From positions 1-64,000 of the forward strand of contig JASJDR010000016.1 in the NCBI GenBank assembly GCA_030065615.1: a stretch of DNA of 64,000 nt. Reading direction: 5' to 3'. This document shows, piece after piece, positions 8,399 to 17,168 of this stretch; the first letter of the stretch is position 1; every line of letters starts with the position of its first letter. This DNA comes from Xenococcus sp. MO_188.B8 (lineage in GTDB: Bacteria; Cyanobacteriota; Cyanobacteriia; Cyanobacteriales; Xenococcaceae). The notes under the pieces were generated by a model, which was not told where the DNA came from, did no database searches, and saw nothing but the letters and a program-made list of their open reading frames with translations. Position numbers and translations under genes: made by a program.

Positions 8399-8560
8399 TC
8401 AATTTTTCACAGATTTTTCCTCAATCCAATTGGCTAATTCAGCCTCATTGATTTGATTATTAGCAAGGCGCATCCATGTTTGATACTTTTCCCTTGCTGA
8501 TGCTTGAATATCGTAGCCGTTCAGTTTTAGAAAAGTCCGCATTACAACATAAATCGCTAG
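8399..8560 (-). pseudogene. 3' remnant of a Doc (death-on-curing) toxin gene
   Basis: On the minus strand an open segment encodes LAIYVVMRTFLKLNGYDIQA, followed by a helical tail that ends NEAELANWIEEKSVKN and a stop. This matches the end of Doc/Fic-fold toxins: the helix after the HPFxDGNKR motif, then the C-terminal (A)LAxWL helix. The catalytic HPFxDGNKR motif and everything before it are missing, and an in-frame stop (8561-8563) closes the frame upstream. No antitoxin partner is visible. It therefore looks like a decayed toxin-antitoxin locus, lying within the 314-bp gap before murD. A short functional ORF is unlikely. Confidence 0.6.
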
Positions 8561-8689
8561 TTAATTATTAAGTGAAAGTTAAAGCTAATCATAAAAAACT
8601 ATCTCAATCAATCACAAACCAACGAGAAATTGTTAAAAGCTTTATAATTTTCATTTGTTGCCAGTTAACAAACACTATATTTAAAACAT

Positions 8690-10090
8690 ATGCCTAGAGC
8701 TGAGGTTATCGGATTAGGAAGATCGGGAATTGCTGCTGCGAAAGTTCTTAATCAAGATGGTTGGGATGTGACCTTAGGAGATTCTGCCACAGAGAATTCG
8801 ATTCTCTCTCGCCCTAATGGTCAGGAGCTACAAGCATCGATCCAGAAGTTACAGCAAGAAAATATTCTGGTTAAACTAGAACATTCTCCCAGTCTGACAG
8901 CAGAATATAAACCCGATTTAATTGTCGCGAGTCCTGGTGTGCCTTGGGATATTCCGATTTTGGTTGCCGCGAGAGATCAGGGTATTGATACTATTGGAGA
9001 AATTGAACTCGCTTGGCGATATCTATCGACAATTCCCTGGTTGGGAGTCACTGGTACTAATGGGAAAACTACCACTACAGCCTTAATTGCTGCGATGTTT
9101 AAGGCTGCTGGATTATCGGCTCCTGCTTGTGGAAATATCGGTTATGCTGCTTGTGAATTAGTTTTACAGCAAAATCAACCAGACAACAATTTAGATTGGA
9201 TAGTGGCGGAGTTGAGTAGTTATCAAATAGAAGCCTCCTCCCAACTACAACCTCGAATTGCCATCTGGACAACCTTTACTCCGGATCATCTCAGCCGTCA
9301 TAAAACTCTAGAAAATTATTATCAGATTAAAGCTTCTCTATTAGACCGCAGTAGTCAGAAAATTTTAAATGGAGATGATCCCTATCTCCGAAAACTCGGA
9401 CAAAGCCAATGGCATAATGCCTATTGGACAACTGTTGAAGGTAAAGATAATTTTATCGGCGATCGCCAAATTAAACGCGATCGCTTAGTCAAGATCGAAG
9501 ATTCTTGGATCGTCGCCTTTGGGGAATTAATCTTACCCCTATCCCTGTTTAAAATGCCAGGAAAACATAATCAACAGAATCTACTCTTAGCAGTTGCCGC
9601 CGCTAGACTAGCGGGGATTGACAAAAACGCGATCGCTGAAGCCATTACCAGTTTTCCTGGGGTTCCCCACCGTTTGGAGTATCTTAGAACCTATCAAGGG
9701 GTTAATTACATCAATGACAGTAAAGCCACCAATTATGATGCGGCAGAAGTCGGTTTAGCCTCTGTTGATGCCCCAGTAATTTTAATTGCTGGGGGAGAAG
9801 CTAAGCCAGGAGAGGATCAAGCTTGGATCGCACAAATTAAACGCAAAGCGATTTCTGTATTACTTATTGGAGAAGCTGCAGCCGATTTTGCTCAAAGATT
9901 AAGCGAATCTGACTACAAGAATTACGAAATAGTTGAAACCTTAGATAATGCAGTGGTGCGCAGTGTCGAGTTAGCCAGGCAAAATAATGCCAAAGCGGTG
10001 TTGTTATCCCCAGCCTGTGCCAGTTTCGATCAATATCTCAGTTTTGAGCATAGAGGCGATCATTTTAGGGAACTTTGCCAAGCATTGTAA
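8690..10090 (+). CDS. murD: UDP-N-acetylmuramoyl-L-alanine--D-glutamate ligase
   Basis: MurD adds D-glutamate to UDP-MurNAc-L-Ala in the cytoplasmic phase of peptidoglycan synthesis, using ATP. The 466-residue length is normal. The N-terminal nucleotide-binding domain starts EVIGLGRSGIAAAKVL. The Mur-ligase ATP loop is GVTGTNGKTTTTALIAAM (about residues 122-140). The central domain has ELSSYQIE and TPDHLSRH, and the C-terminal domain has HRLEYLRTYQGVNYINDSKATN. It stands alone, with the Doc remnant upstream and a palindromic repeat just downstream. The ATG at 8690 gives the expected N-terminus. Confidence 0.95.
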   Translation: MPRAEVIGLGRSGIAAAKVLNQDGWDVTLGDSATENSILSRPNGQELQASIQKLQQENILVKLEHSPSLTAEYKPDLIVASPGVPWDIPILVAARDQGIDTIGEIELAWRYLSTIPWLGVTGTNGKTTTTALIAAMFKAAGLSAPACGNIGYAACELVLQQNQPDNNLDWIVAELSSYQIEASSQLQPRIAIWTTFTPDHLSRHKTLENYYQIKASLLDRSSQKILNGDDPYLRKLGQSQWHNAYWTTVEGKDNFIGDRQIKRDRLVKIEDSWIVAFGELILPLSLFKMPGKHNQQNLLLAVAAARLAGIDKNAIAEAITSFPGVPHRLEYLRTYQGVNYINDSKATNYDAAEVGLASVDAPVILIAGGEAKPGEDQAWIAQIKRKAISVLLIGEAAADFAQRLSESDYKNYEIVETLDNAVVRSVELARQNNAKAVLLSPACASFDQYLSFEHRGDHFRELCQAL

Positions 10091-10117
10091 TAATTTGTAA
10101 TGGTACTGATAATTATT

Positions 10118-10146
10118 GTAGGGACGAACAGTTATTCGCCCCTACC
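10118..10146. repeat. GTAGGGGCGAAC palindromic repeat, copy 1
   Basis: GTAGGGACGAAC pairs imperfectly with TTCGCCCCTAC across a short loop. The same family appears decayed at 38210-38231, and a related AGGGGC/GCCCCT hairpin is at 33414-33434. This copy lies between the convergent ends of murD and the kinase gene, where it could end transcription in both directions. Confidence 0.6.
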
Positions 10147-10175
10147 CCCATGGCATATTCTTGATTGTAAATTAC

Positions 10176-12104
10176 TTAAACGCTGGAGGCGATCCGAAAA
10201 CCAAAAGCATCAGACTTGCTATTTCCAGTAGAACTCAACCGCTGGGAAGAACGACAACTTCCAGGGAGATGCAACCAAGAACCGCCTCGTAAAACCTTTT
10301 CTAAACTACCATCCTCTTCTAACCAGGAATCCCCATTAGTTGGTGCTTCTTGGTAATTATCATGCCAAGTATCTTCACACCATTCGGCAACATTGCCATG
10401 AAGATCGTATAAACCAAATCTATTAGGAGAAAAGCTGCCTACTTTCGTTGTTTTATGACGATATTCTCCTTCTTTCTCAATTCCATAGGTATATTCGCCA
10501 TTATAATTGGCTAATTCCGTAGTCATAGTTTCTCCGAAAAAGAAGGGAGTTGTGGTTTTAGCACGACAAGCATATTCCCATTCTGCTTCTGTGGGTAAGC
10601 GAAATTCGCGACCTAATTTCTCTGATAATCGCTCACAAAAATCAAGACAATCAAACCAGGAAACTTTTTCTACAGGATTCTCTTCATCTTCTGTGAATCG
10701 AGAAGGATTATTTTTCATAATCGCTTTCCATTGCGCTTGAGTAACGGGATATTTACCCATCAAAAAAGGACGAATACTTACTTGATGTTGAGGCTCTTCT
10801 TCGTTGGCTCTTTCTGGTTCTTTTTCTGGAGAACCCATCAAATATTTTCCTCCAGGAATCCCGATCAAATCCATGGTGATTCCCTTACCCAAATCAATAG
10901 TTATATATTTAGCTTTACCTCTGTGCTTACAGGTTTTGAGAGAAGAATTTTTATTGATGATCACAGAGTCATTTGGTTTGATAGTTAAGAAAATATACTC
11001 AGCTATTTTTAAATCTAATTCCCGTGGGGATGTTTTTTTAGTCGTTACTTTGGCAGACTTGTCCTGATTTTTGACGAGCGACCCTGCTGCCCTAGAGGAT
11101 ACACCTTCGGATGAGGTTCTCTTAGGCAAGGCTTCGGTGCGGTCTAACCGTGAATGCTTGAGTTTGACTCTAGATTGGCGATGGCCACTAGTTCCTTTCG
11201 TGGGGCGAAGACTGGGTGCTACTCCTCTACCATGTAAAGATTGCACAACTTCTTCTACTGATTGAAAACGTCTTTTCGTAGCACCTTCAACTAATTTATC
11301 TAAAACACGACTCAATTCATAACTAATGTCGTTATCTTCTTCTAGATATTCTCGCCAAATCCATTCTCCTTCAGCAACATCAAATAACTCTGTTGGTTCG
11401 GTATTAGTAAGTAAATGGAGACAAGTTGCACCCAAACTGTAAAGATCGCTCGCAAATTGAGGTTTACCTACTGCTTGTTCTGGAGAAATGTAAGCAGCCG
11501 AGCCAATAATTGTACCCGTAACGGAAGGATCTCCCGCTTCAGCTTCTTTCGCTGCACCAAAATCTACCAACACTAACTTGCCGTCTTGTTTTCTTCTAAT
11601 AATATTCTCTGGTTTTATATCACGGTGAATTACATGGTTAGCATGAACAAAATTTAATACCGCTAACATATCATTTAAGAGTTCTCGAATTTGTTGTTCG
11701 TTAAAAACTCCCTTGCTTTGTAGTTCTTTAGATAAATCTTCTCCGTCAATAAATTCTTGAATTAAATATTGTCTTGATTCTTGATTAAAAAATGCTAATA
11801 ATGCGGGAATTTGATTATGTTTACCTAGTTCATTGAGACGCATTGCTTCCCGTTTGAATAGTTCCGCTGCTTTCTGAAGTCCTTTTTTACTTTTAATATC
11901 AGGCAGAAACTGTTTAATAACACAATAATTATTGGTAGGCTTTGATTGATCAATGGCTAAAAAGGTCCGACCAAAACCTCCTTTCCCCAAAATACGCAAA
12001 GCACGATAGCGATCAACTAATAATAGCCGTGCGCCACAGTCTTGACAAAATTGTGTCTCTTCTGGATTTATTTGCAAGCAATCTGGGTTAAGACACTGAG
12101 TCAT
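10176..12104 (-). CDS. Ser/Thr protein kinase fused to an FGE/SUMF1-like domain
   Basis: The N-terminus has two CxxC-type pairs (CLNPDCLQ...CQDCG, residues 4-23), a zinc-ribbon pattern common in cyanobacterial kinases. The kinase domain follows: glycine loop LGKGGFGRTF (39-48), Lys64, HRDIKPEN (160-167, Asp162) and DFG (181-183). A basic Ser-rich linker (about 290-365) leads to a C-terminal formylglycine-generating-enzyme/sulfatase-modifying domain (about 400-642). That domain has GIPGGKYLMGS, FRLPTEAEWEYACRA, GLYDLHGNVAEWCED and LRGGSW. No membrane segment is evident. In such fusions the C-terminal domain usually lacks oxidase function and probably binds ligands or partners. The kinase should be active by motif. 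Confidence 0.9.
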   Translation of the reverse strand: MTQCLNPDCLQINPEETQFCQDCGARLLLVDRYRALRILGKGGFGRTFLAIDQSKPTNNYCVIKQFLPDIKSKKGLQKAAELFKREAMRLNELGKHNQIPALLAFFNQESRQYLIQEFIDGEDLSKELQSKGVFNEQQIRELLNDMLAVLNFVHANHVIHRDIKPENIIRRKQDGKLVLVDFGAAKEAEAGDPSVTGTIIGSAAYISPEQAVGKPQFASDLYSLGATCLHLLTNTEPTELFDVAEGEWIWREYLEEDNDISYELSRVLDKLVEGATKRRFQSVEEVVQSLHGRGVAPSLRPTKGTSGHRQSRVKLKHSRLDRTEALPKRTSSEGVSSRAAGSLVKNQDKSAKVTTKKTSPRELDLKIAEYIFLTIKPNDSVIINKNSSLKTCKHRGKAKYITIDLGKGITMDLIGIPGGKYLMGSPEKEPERANEEEPQHQVSIRPFLMGKYPVTQAQWKAIMKNNPSRFTEDEENPVEKVSWFDCLDFCERLSEKLGREFRLPTEAEWEYACRAKTTTPFFFGETMTTELANYNGEYTYGIEKEGEYRHKTTKVGSFSPNRFGLYDLHGNVAEWCEDTWHDNYQEAPTNGDSWLEEDGSLEKVLRGGSWLHLPGSCRSSQRLSSTGNSKSDAFGFRIASSV

Positions 12105-12239
12105 TTGAATATTATTGAATCACCGAATATCCAACTTTTATAACAATAAATAAGGAAAAACGGCAATAGTAAATCAGTTACTAGCGGTGCGACTTAGCGG
12201 ATTTAAAATCTGTTCAGGAACGTTCTAAAGTATATGCGA

Positions 12240-12283
12240 AGCGGTATCCTTTAGGACTAGCTTCGCGTCGCGCACCAAGAGAG
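12240..12283. repeat. Two dispersed repeats in tandem
   Basis: AGCGGTATCCTTTAGGACT (12240-12258) recurs exactly at 28569-28587. Right after it, CGCGCACCAAGAGAG (12269-12283) is the reverse complement of the core shared with 426-445 and 43525-43544. Both lie in the leader region upstream of the kinase gene. Confidence 0.65.
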
Positions 12284-12325
12284 TTTTAGTTATCAGTAAA
12301 CAGTTATCAATCTATTAGCTAATTG

Positions 12326-13807
12326 TTAAATATTTAACCAATTGGCAACTGTTACAGGTAAAGGTAAAAGAATAATTAGTAATAAAGTTAAAGCGGTTAA
12401 ACCTAAGAAATCTCGCAAGTTATCAAGCTCTGTAACATCATTTAAGGCTGGTTGATCAAGTAATGGCATAAACCAGAGAATAATCGTCCAAATCCAGAAT
12501 GAAGAATTAACTAGAGCAAAAAGAATTGCTAAAATACGGGCAATTTGACCTATCGCGATCGCGGTTCTTTGACCGAATACGGCATGAATAATATGTCCGC
12601 CATCGAGTTGACCTACAGGCATGAGATGAACTGCGGTGATTAACAATCCAAGATAACCAGCAACTGCTATAGGATTCAGGTTAATTGCCATTCCTGAGGT
12701 GAGCTGACTACCTAACGCTAGTTTGGCCATTAAAGCTAAGAGGAAGGAAAAACGAGGGTCTAGAGCCTCAAAAGCAAAAATATTGCCAGTGGCAACTGGG
12801 ACAATTTCTGAATGGGCTAATCCCCAGAATAAGATAGGTATGGTAACGACTAAACCTGTCACAACTCCTGAGATGGCAATATCGAATAAGGCTTGGCGGT
12901 GAGGAACCGGGGCTCTTTTTTGGGTATAAGCGCCCAATGTACCAGCAAAGATAGCAGGGGGAAAGGGCACAAAATAGGGTAGAGAACTACGAATTTTATA
13001 GTAAAGAGCTGCAAAATAATGACCAAGTTCATGAATACCCAAAATTGCCATTAAAGCAATACTGTAAGTAACTCCTTGCAGTATAAGATGGGGTTCTGTT
13101 TGCAATTGTTCGGTGGAAATGCCACTAATTTCAACCCCTGCTAAAGTGGTGGTAATAGCAGTTATGATCATGAGGAAAATGGCAAAACTCGGATTGCTAA
13201 TAGCTTTAGGTTCTGGTTTTGCTCGATCTTTAGCTTTAGCGTTAGGATTGGGGACTAAAGCAAAAAATGGTTTACCCTGTAAACTTTCTTGAAAAATCAC
13301 AAAAAAGCGATCGCCGAATTCCTGAGCAATATTCTCTTCGATCTTTTTGTAAGCTTGTTCAGGAATGGTTTTTAACTTACCACGGCAGAGTATGGCTTGG
13401 GGTCGATAATCAATCTGTTGTAAATAATAGACGTTCCAAGGAAAACAGTCCCGTAAAGCTTTTTCTTCTTGATTATTGATCGGACGGACACTAGCCGATT
13501 TGCGCTCTTTTTCCTCAACTATGTCCGGTTTTTCTTGAGCTCCAAGATGCTTATCTGGTTGAGGTTTTCCAACTTGAATTAACCACCCATAAAGCAGGGG
13601 ACAAACCAAAAGAGGAACTAGCAATACGATCAGAGGAATTGGTTTCTCGTCTCCCAAAAAATAAGTCCAAGCTGTCCAAATAAATGCAGGTAGCATCATT
13701 ACCAACCAACATAACCAGACTGGTGTTTTCGTAATGTTGCGAATATTATGCCGGACGACAAAATAGGTAATCAGACTAAGTAGGATTAAGATCAACCAAA
13801 GATTCAT
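12326..13807 (-). CDS. Site-2-protease-type M50 intramembrane metalloprotease (EGY family)
   Basis: The 493-residue membrane protein has two N-terminal transmembrane segments (about 1-20 and 30-80) and a soluble section (about 85-205). A multi-pass core follows, with the zinc site HELGH (259-263). The third-ligand motif is in HLMPVGQLDGGH (394-405). This layout matches the cyanobacterial/chloroplast EGY1-like (ethylene-dependent gravitropism-deficient and yellow-green) branch of the S2P proteases. They cut membrane-embedded regulators such as anti-sigma factors, though no substrate is known here. All catalytic residues are present. It is transcribed alone, convergent with no close neighbour. 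Confidence 0.9.
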   Translation of the reverse strand: MNLWLILILLSLITYFVVRHNIRNITKTPVWLCWLVMMLPAFIWTAWTYFLGDEKPIPLIVLLVPLLVCPLLYGWLIQVGKPQPDKHLGAQEKPDIVEEKERKSASVRPINNQEEKALRDCFPWNVYYLQQIDYRPQAILCRGKLKTIPEQAYKKIEENIAQEFGDRFFVIFQESLQGKPFFALVPNPNAKAKDRAKPEPKAISNPSFAIFLMIITAITTTLAGVEISGISTEQLQTEPHLILQGVTYSIALMAILGIHELGHYFAALYYKIRSSLPYFVPFPPAIFAGTLGAYTQKRAPVPHRQALFDIAISGVVTGLVVTIPILFWGLAHSEIVPVATGNIFAFEALDPRFSFLLALMAKLALGSQLTSGMAINLNPIAVAGYLGLLITAVHLMPVGQLDGGHIIHAVFGQRTAIAIGQIARILAILFALVNSSFWIWTIILWFMPLLDQPALNDVTELDNLRDFLGLTALTLLLIILLPLPVTVANWLNI

Positions 13808-13937
13808 TACAATTACTAGTTATTAGCGCCTAACGGCACGGGGATTATGGAGATAGGAGATAGAGGGGTTTAGGGAATAGGGGATCGGGAAAAATTCTGC
13901 ACCAAAAAAGAAGTGAGAAATTTTTATCTAGTTGCCT

Positions 13938-13975
13938 AGCTTAGAGCTTAAAGCCTCAAGCTTAGAGCTTAAAGC
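13938..13975 (+). repeat. Short direct repeat AGCTTAGAGCTTAAAGC x2
   Basis: Two identical 17-bp copies lie at 13938-13954 and 13959-13975, about 60-95 bp upstream of the MBL-fold gene. Each holds internal palindromic AGCTTA/TTAAGC-like elements. A diverged version occurs at about 15309-15343. It may be repeat debris or part of the promoter region. Confidence 0.5.
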
Positions 13976-14032
13976 TAATTTACTATAGAATGCAATGTAT
14001 AGTATGCGTCATTACTACCCTTACACTTTAGA

Positions 14033-14734
14033 ATGCCCGAAAATTTAATAAATCCGACTGTCAATATTCCCCGCCATAATAAACCTCCTCGTTCTATTTT
14101 ACCGAGAATCTTTGCCTTTGCGCCTAACCGAGACAGTTTAGGTGGTACAGCTTACTTTATTGTCAATCAGGCTGGAAATCTTCTCATCGATTGTCCTGCA
14201 TGGCAAGATAGTAATCTGGGGTGGTTGCAGGAAAATGGGGGCGTACGGTGGTTGATTTTTACCCATCGAGGGGGAATGGGTAAACAAGTTCAACCGATGC
14301 AAGAAGTTTTACAATGTGAAGTAATCGTACAAGAACAAGAGGCGTATTTACTACCAGAGATAAAAGTCACTTCTTTTGCTAGCTCATTCAGCTTAATTCC
14401 AGAAATTGAACTTATTTGGACTCCTGGTCATTCTCCTGGTTCTACTTGTGTTTATTACAGTCAACAAGGAGGAGTTTTGTTTACTGGGAGACATTTACTG
14501 CCAAAATCGGCGCAAGAAATTGTTCCCCTGCGTACGGCGAAAACTTTTCACTGGTGGCGACAAATCAAAAGTGTCGCTAATTTACGCGATCGCTTTTTGG
14601 GGGATAATCTCCAGTATATTTTACCTGGGGCGAATACTGGTTACTTAAGAGGTCAAGGTTATATTGATGATGCCAATCGTAAATTACAAAGTTTAGACTT
14701 AGATGATCTCAAAAATTTACCGCTGTGTAATTAG
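14033..14734 (+). CDS. MBL-fold hydrolase-like protein with degenerate metal site
   Basis: The 233-residue protein has the metallo-beta-lactamase fold order: GTAYFIVNQAGNLLIDCPAW (strand-turn), WLIFTHRGGMGK where H-x-H-x-D-H normally sits, TPGHSPGSTCVYY, then GVLFTGRHLLP where the metal-bridging Asp would follow Gly. Only part of the metal site is left (His of FTHR and of TPGH). Similar THRGG-type proteins are recalled from cyanobacteria and plastid lineages, so the change is probably ancestral rather than decay. It may be a non-hydrolytic or differently metallated member. The cytidine deaminase gene starts 17 bp downstream, so co-transcription is likely. Confidence 0.75.
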   Translation: MPENLINPTVNIPRHNKPPRSILPRIFAFAPNRDSLGGTAYFIVNQAGNLLIDCPAWQDSNLGWLQENGGVRWLIFTHRGGMGKQVQPMQEVLQCEVIVQEQEAYLLPEIKVTSFASSFSLIPEIELIWTPGHSPGSTCVYYSQQGGVLFTGRHLLPKSAQEIVPLRTAKTFHWWRQIKSVANLRDRFLGDNLQYILPGANTGYLRGQGYIDDANRKLQSLDLDDLKNLPLCN

Positions 14735-14751
14735 ACAAAGTAAATTGAAAC

Positions 14752-15159
14752 TTGAAAATCATTACCGAAGAACAAAAAATTCAACTCTGGGAAACAGCTC
14801 AACAGGCTTATCAAAAAGCCTATGCTCCTTATTCCCAGTTTCATGTCGGAGCTGCTTTGTTAACTCAACAGGGTAATATTTTTACTGGTTGTAATATCGA
14901 AAATGTTTCCTATGGTTTAACTACCTGTGCCGAACGAAATGCGATCGCGATTGCGGTAGCCAGCGAAGGTGGGGAGCAGATGAAGATTCAAGCGATCGCG
15001 ATCGCCAATAATCGGCAAATCCCCTGTTCTCCCTGCGGTGCTTGTCGGCAAGTAATTGCTGAATTTGCGCAAGAGAATACTATTGTGATCTTTCTCGGAC
15101 AAAAAGGTCTCGAAATCGCAATTATTACAGAGCTTTTACCTTCAGAATTTTCGTTTTAA
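14752..15159 (+). CDS. cdd: Cytidine deaminase
   Basis: The enzyme converts cytidine or deoxycytidine to uridine in pyrimidine salvage. The 135-residue size fits the homotetrameric form. The zinc/catalytic motif is CAERNAIAIAV (C-x-E), with the second pair in PCGACRQVIAEF. YAPYSQFHVGAALLT is the usual N-terminal substrate region. The start is TTG at 14752, chosen because it precedes the conserved N-terminal helix. The gene lies 17 bp after the MBL-fold gene and probably shares its transcript. Confidence 0.9.
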   Translation: MKIITEEQKIQLWETAQQAYQKAYAPYSQFHVGAALLTQQGNIFTGCNIENVSYGLTTCAERNAIAIAVASEGGEQMKIQAIAIANNRQIPCSPCGACRQVIAEFAQENTIVIFLGQKGLEIAIITELLPSEFSF

Positions 15160-15465
15160 AGAGCTTGCTCCTATGCCTTGAGGGGTTGAATTCTCCATCC
15201 TCCAAACGGTATATGGTTCAGATAGAGGTTTAAATCCAGTTGTTTTCGTTCCCTAAGTAACTCAAAACTATTACAATTCTCACAATTAAAGTAAGATTGC
15301 TATATTATCAGCTTAGAGATTATGGCTTAAGGCTTATAGCTAATCGCAAAGCGATTTAAAAAATCTGCGACATCAAGCTGTCTTCTATATTAGGTCGAAA
15401 GTACTCCGCCCTTTCATGGCGGAGCCTGCTTCGACTTCGTCAACTGCAACTACTTTTGATACGCG
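15160..15465. other. Intergenic region with a large two-part hairpin
   Basis: CTCCGCC (15404-15410) pairs with GGCGGAG (15418-15424). Outside it, GTCGAA (15394-15399) pairs with TTCGAC (15430-15435). The structure ends about 30 nt before the nitrilase start. The rest is AT-rich with diverged AGCTTA repeats. I found no gene. Confidence 0.5.
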
Positions 15466-16284
15466 ATGAAATCATATATTGCTGCTGCTATTCAAATGAC
15501 GAGTAAACCCGATCTAGAAAAAAATCTAGTTGAGGCGGAAGAATTAATCGAATTAGCGGTACGGCAAGGTGCCGAACTAGTGGGGTTACCAGAAAATTTT
15601 GCTTTTTTGGGCCAAGAATCGGAAAAGATTGCACAATCAGTGGAGATTGCTAGCAAATCAGACAAATTTCTTAAAACTATGGCCCAACGTTTTCAGATCC
15701 ATATTTTGGGAGGTGGTTATCCTATCCCAGTAGCAGGAGAACCCACAAAAGTTTATAATACCGCTTTTTTAATCAATCCTGACGGTCAAGAATTGGTTCG
15801 TTACCAGAAAGTTCATCTTTTTGATGTGGATGTTCCTGACGGCAATACCTATCGTGAGTCGAGTACTGTGATGGCAGGGCAAAATTTACCAGCAGTTTAT
15901 GCTTCCCCAACTCTAGGAAATATCGGCTTATCAATTTGTTATGATGTGCGTTTTCCTGAACTATATCGTCATCTTTCCCGTCAAGGTGCCGATGTTTTAT
16001 TTATTCCTGCTGCTTTTACCGCTTTCACAGGCAAGGATCATTGGCAAGTTTTGGTTCAAGCAAGAGCGATCGAAAATACTTGTTACGTCATAGCGCCAGC
16101 ACAAACGGGAAACCATTACGAAAGACGTTATACTCATGGTCATGCCATGATTATCGATCCTTGGGGAACAATTTTAGCTGATGCTGGCTCTCAACCTGGA
16201 GTAGTGGTAGCAGAAATTAATCCAGGACGTTTATCCCAAGTACGTCAACAAATGCCTTCTTTACAGCATCGCGTCTTCGCTTGA
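15466..16284 (+). CDS. Nitrilase-superfamily amidase (Nit1/NitFhit-like)
   Basis: The 272-residue protein has the full Glu-Lys-Cys triad of the carbon-nitrogen hydrolases: Glu in GLPENFAFLG (about residue 43), Lys in RYQKVHLFDVDVPDG (about 112) and Cys in IGLSICYDVRFPELYR (about 154). The HLFDVDVPDG and ICYDVRFPELYR sequences are typical of the Nit1/Nit2 branch. That branch includes deaminated-glutathione amidases, which repair a side product of transaminases. This substrate is inferred from family resemblance. It is cytoplasmic. hisA follows after 23 bp, so they may be co-transcribed. Confidence 0.9.
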   Translation: MKSYIAAAIQMTSKPDLEKNLVEAEELIELAVRQGAELVGLPENFAFLGQESEKIAQSVEIASKSDKFLKTMAQRFQIHILGGGYPIPVAGEPTKVYNTAFLINPDGQELVRYQKVHLFDVDVPDGNTYRESSTVMAGQNLPAVYASPTLGNIGLSICYDVRFPELYRHLSRQGADVLFIPAAFTAFTGKDHWQVLVQARAIENTCYVIAPAQTGNHYERRYTHGHAMIIDPWGTILADAGSQPGVVVAEINPGRLSQVRQQMPSLQHRVFA

Positions 16285-16307
16285 TAGTATCTGAAAATAA
16301 TTAAATT

Positions 16308-17078
16308 ATGGAAGTTATCCCGGCAATAGATTTATTAGATAGTAAATGTGTTCGTCTCTATCAAGGAGATTATGAACGTTCAGAAATATTTAATGACAAT
16401 CCAGTAACTGTAGCTCGTAGTTGGGCAGAGCAAGGAGCAACTAGGCTTCATGTAGTAGATTTAGACGGAGCAAAAGAGGGTAAAACTACTAATTTAGCTG
16501 CCATTGAAGCTATTGTTGCTGCCATAGCGATTCCAGTACAGGTTGGTGGGGGTTTACGCGATCGCATTTCTCTAGCTCGACTACTCGATTTAGGCGTACA
16601 ACGCTGTATTCTGGGAACAGTAGCTGTAGAGCAACCTGAGTTAGTTCAGGAATTATGTCAAGAATTCCCCGAGCAAATTGTCGTCGGCATTGATGCACGT
16701 CAGGGGAAAGTGGCGACTAGAGGTTGGTTAGAAACCTCAGAAGTTTTGGCAACTGATTTAGCCCAGAGAATGGCGGTTGCTGGTGCTGCCGCTATTATTT
16801 ATACTGATATTCACCGTGATGGTACTATGTCAGGGCCAAATATAGATGCCTTAAGGGAATTAGCCACTGCAGTTGAAATTCCTGTGATTGCCTCTGGAGG
16901 AGTCAGTTCTTTAACCGATTTACTTAGTTTACTTGCTTTAGAACCTTTAGGGGTTACAGGGGCGATTGTGGGCAAAGCTATTTATACTGGAGATGTCAAT
17001 TTGACTGAAGCCGTCCAAGCAGTGGGCAATGGACGTTTTCAGGATATTCCCCCCGATAGTTTTTCTACCTTTGCCTGA
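16308..17078 (+). CDS. hisA: ProFAR isomerase (HisA)
   Basis: HisA is the phosphoribosylformimino-5-aminoimidazole carboxamide ribotide isomerase of histidine synthesis, an Amadori rearrangement on a TIM barrel. The N-terminus [22 protein letters not shown] holds the first catalytic Asp. VQVGGGLRD and [16 protein letters not shown] follow, with the second Asp in [25 protein letters not shown] gives the second phosphate site. The 256-residue length is normal. No other his genes are nearby, as is usual in cyanobacteria, where the pathway is scattered. Confidence 0.95.
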   Translation: MEVIPAIDLLDSKCVRLYQGDYERSEIFNDNPVTVARSWAEQGATRLHVVDLDGAKEGKTTNLAAIEAIVAAIAIPVQVGGGLRDRISLARLLDLGVQRCILGTVAVEQPELVQELCQEFPEQIVVGIDARQGKVATRGWLETSEVLATDLAQRMAVAGAAAIIYTDIHRDGTMSGPNIDALRELATAVEIPVIASGGVSSLTDLLSLLALEPLGVTGAIVGKAIYTGDVNLTEAVQAVGNGRFQDIPPDSFSTFA

Positions 17079-17085
17079 GGTGATA

Positions 17086-17123
17086 ACTCTCTTGGTACGC
17101 ATCTCTGCTGGGTAAACCCAGAG
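17086..17123 (+). repeat. Dispersed repeat copy and hairpin downstream of hisA
   Basis: ACTCTCTTGGTACGC (17086-17100) is a one-change copy of the CTCTCTTGGTGCGC repeat. It is followed by CTGGG-taaa-CCCAG (17108-17121). It lies between hisA and the glycosyltransferase gene. The hairpin lacks a T-run. Confidence 0.5.
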
Positions 17124-17168
17124 CACCGCTGTTAACTAATATCTGTTGAGGTGATAACCAATTAAGCA

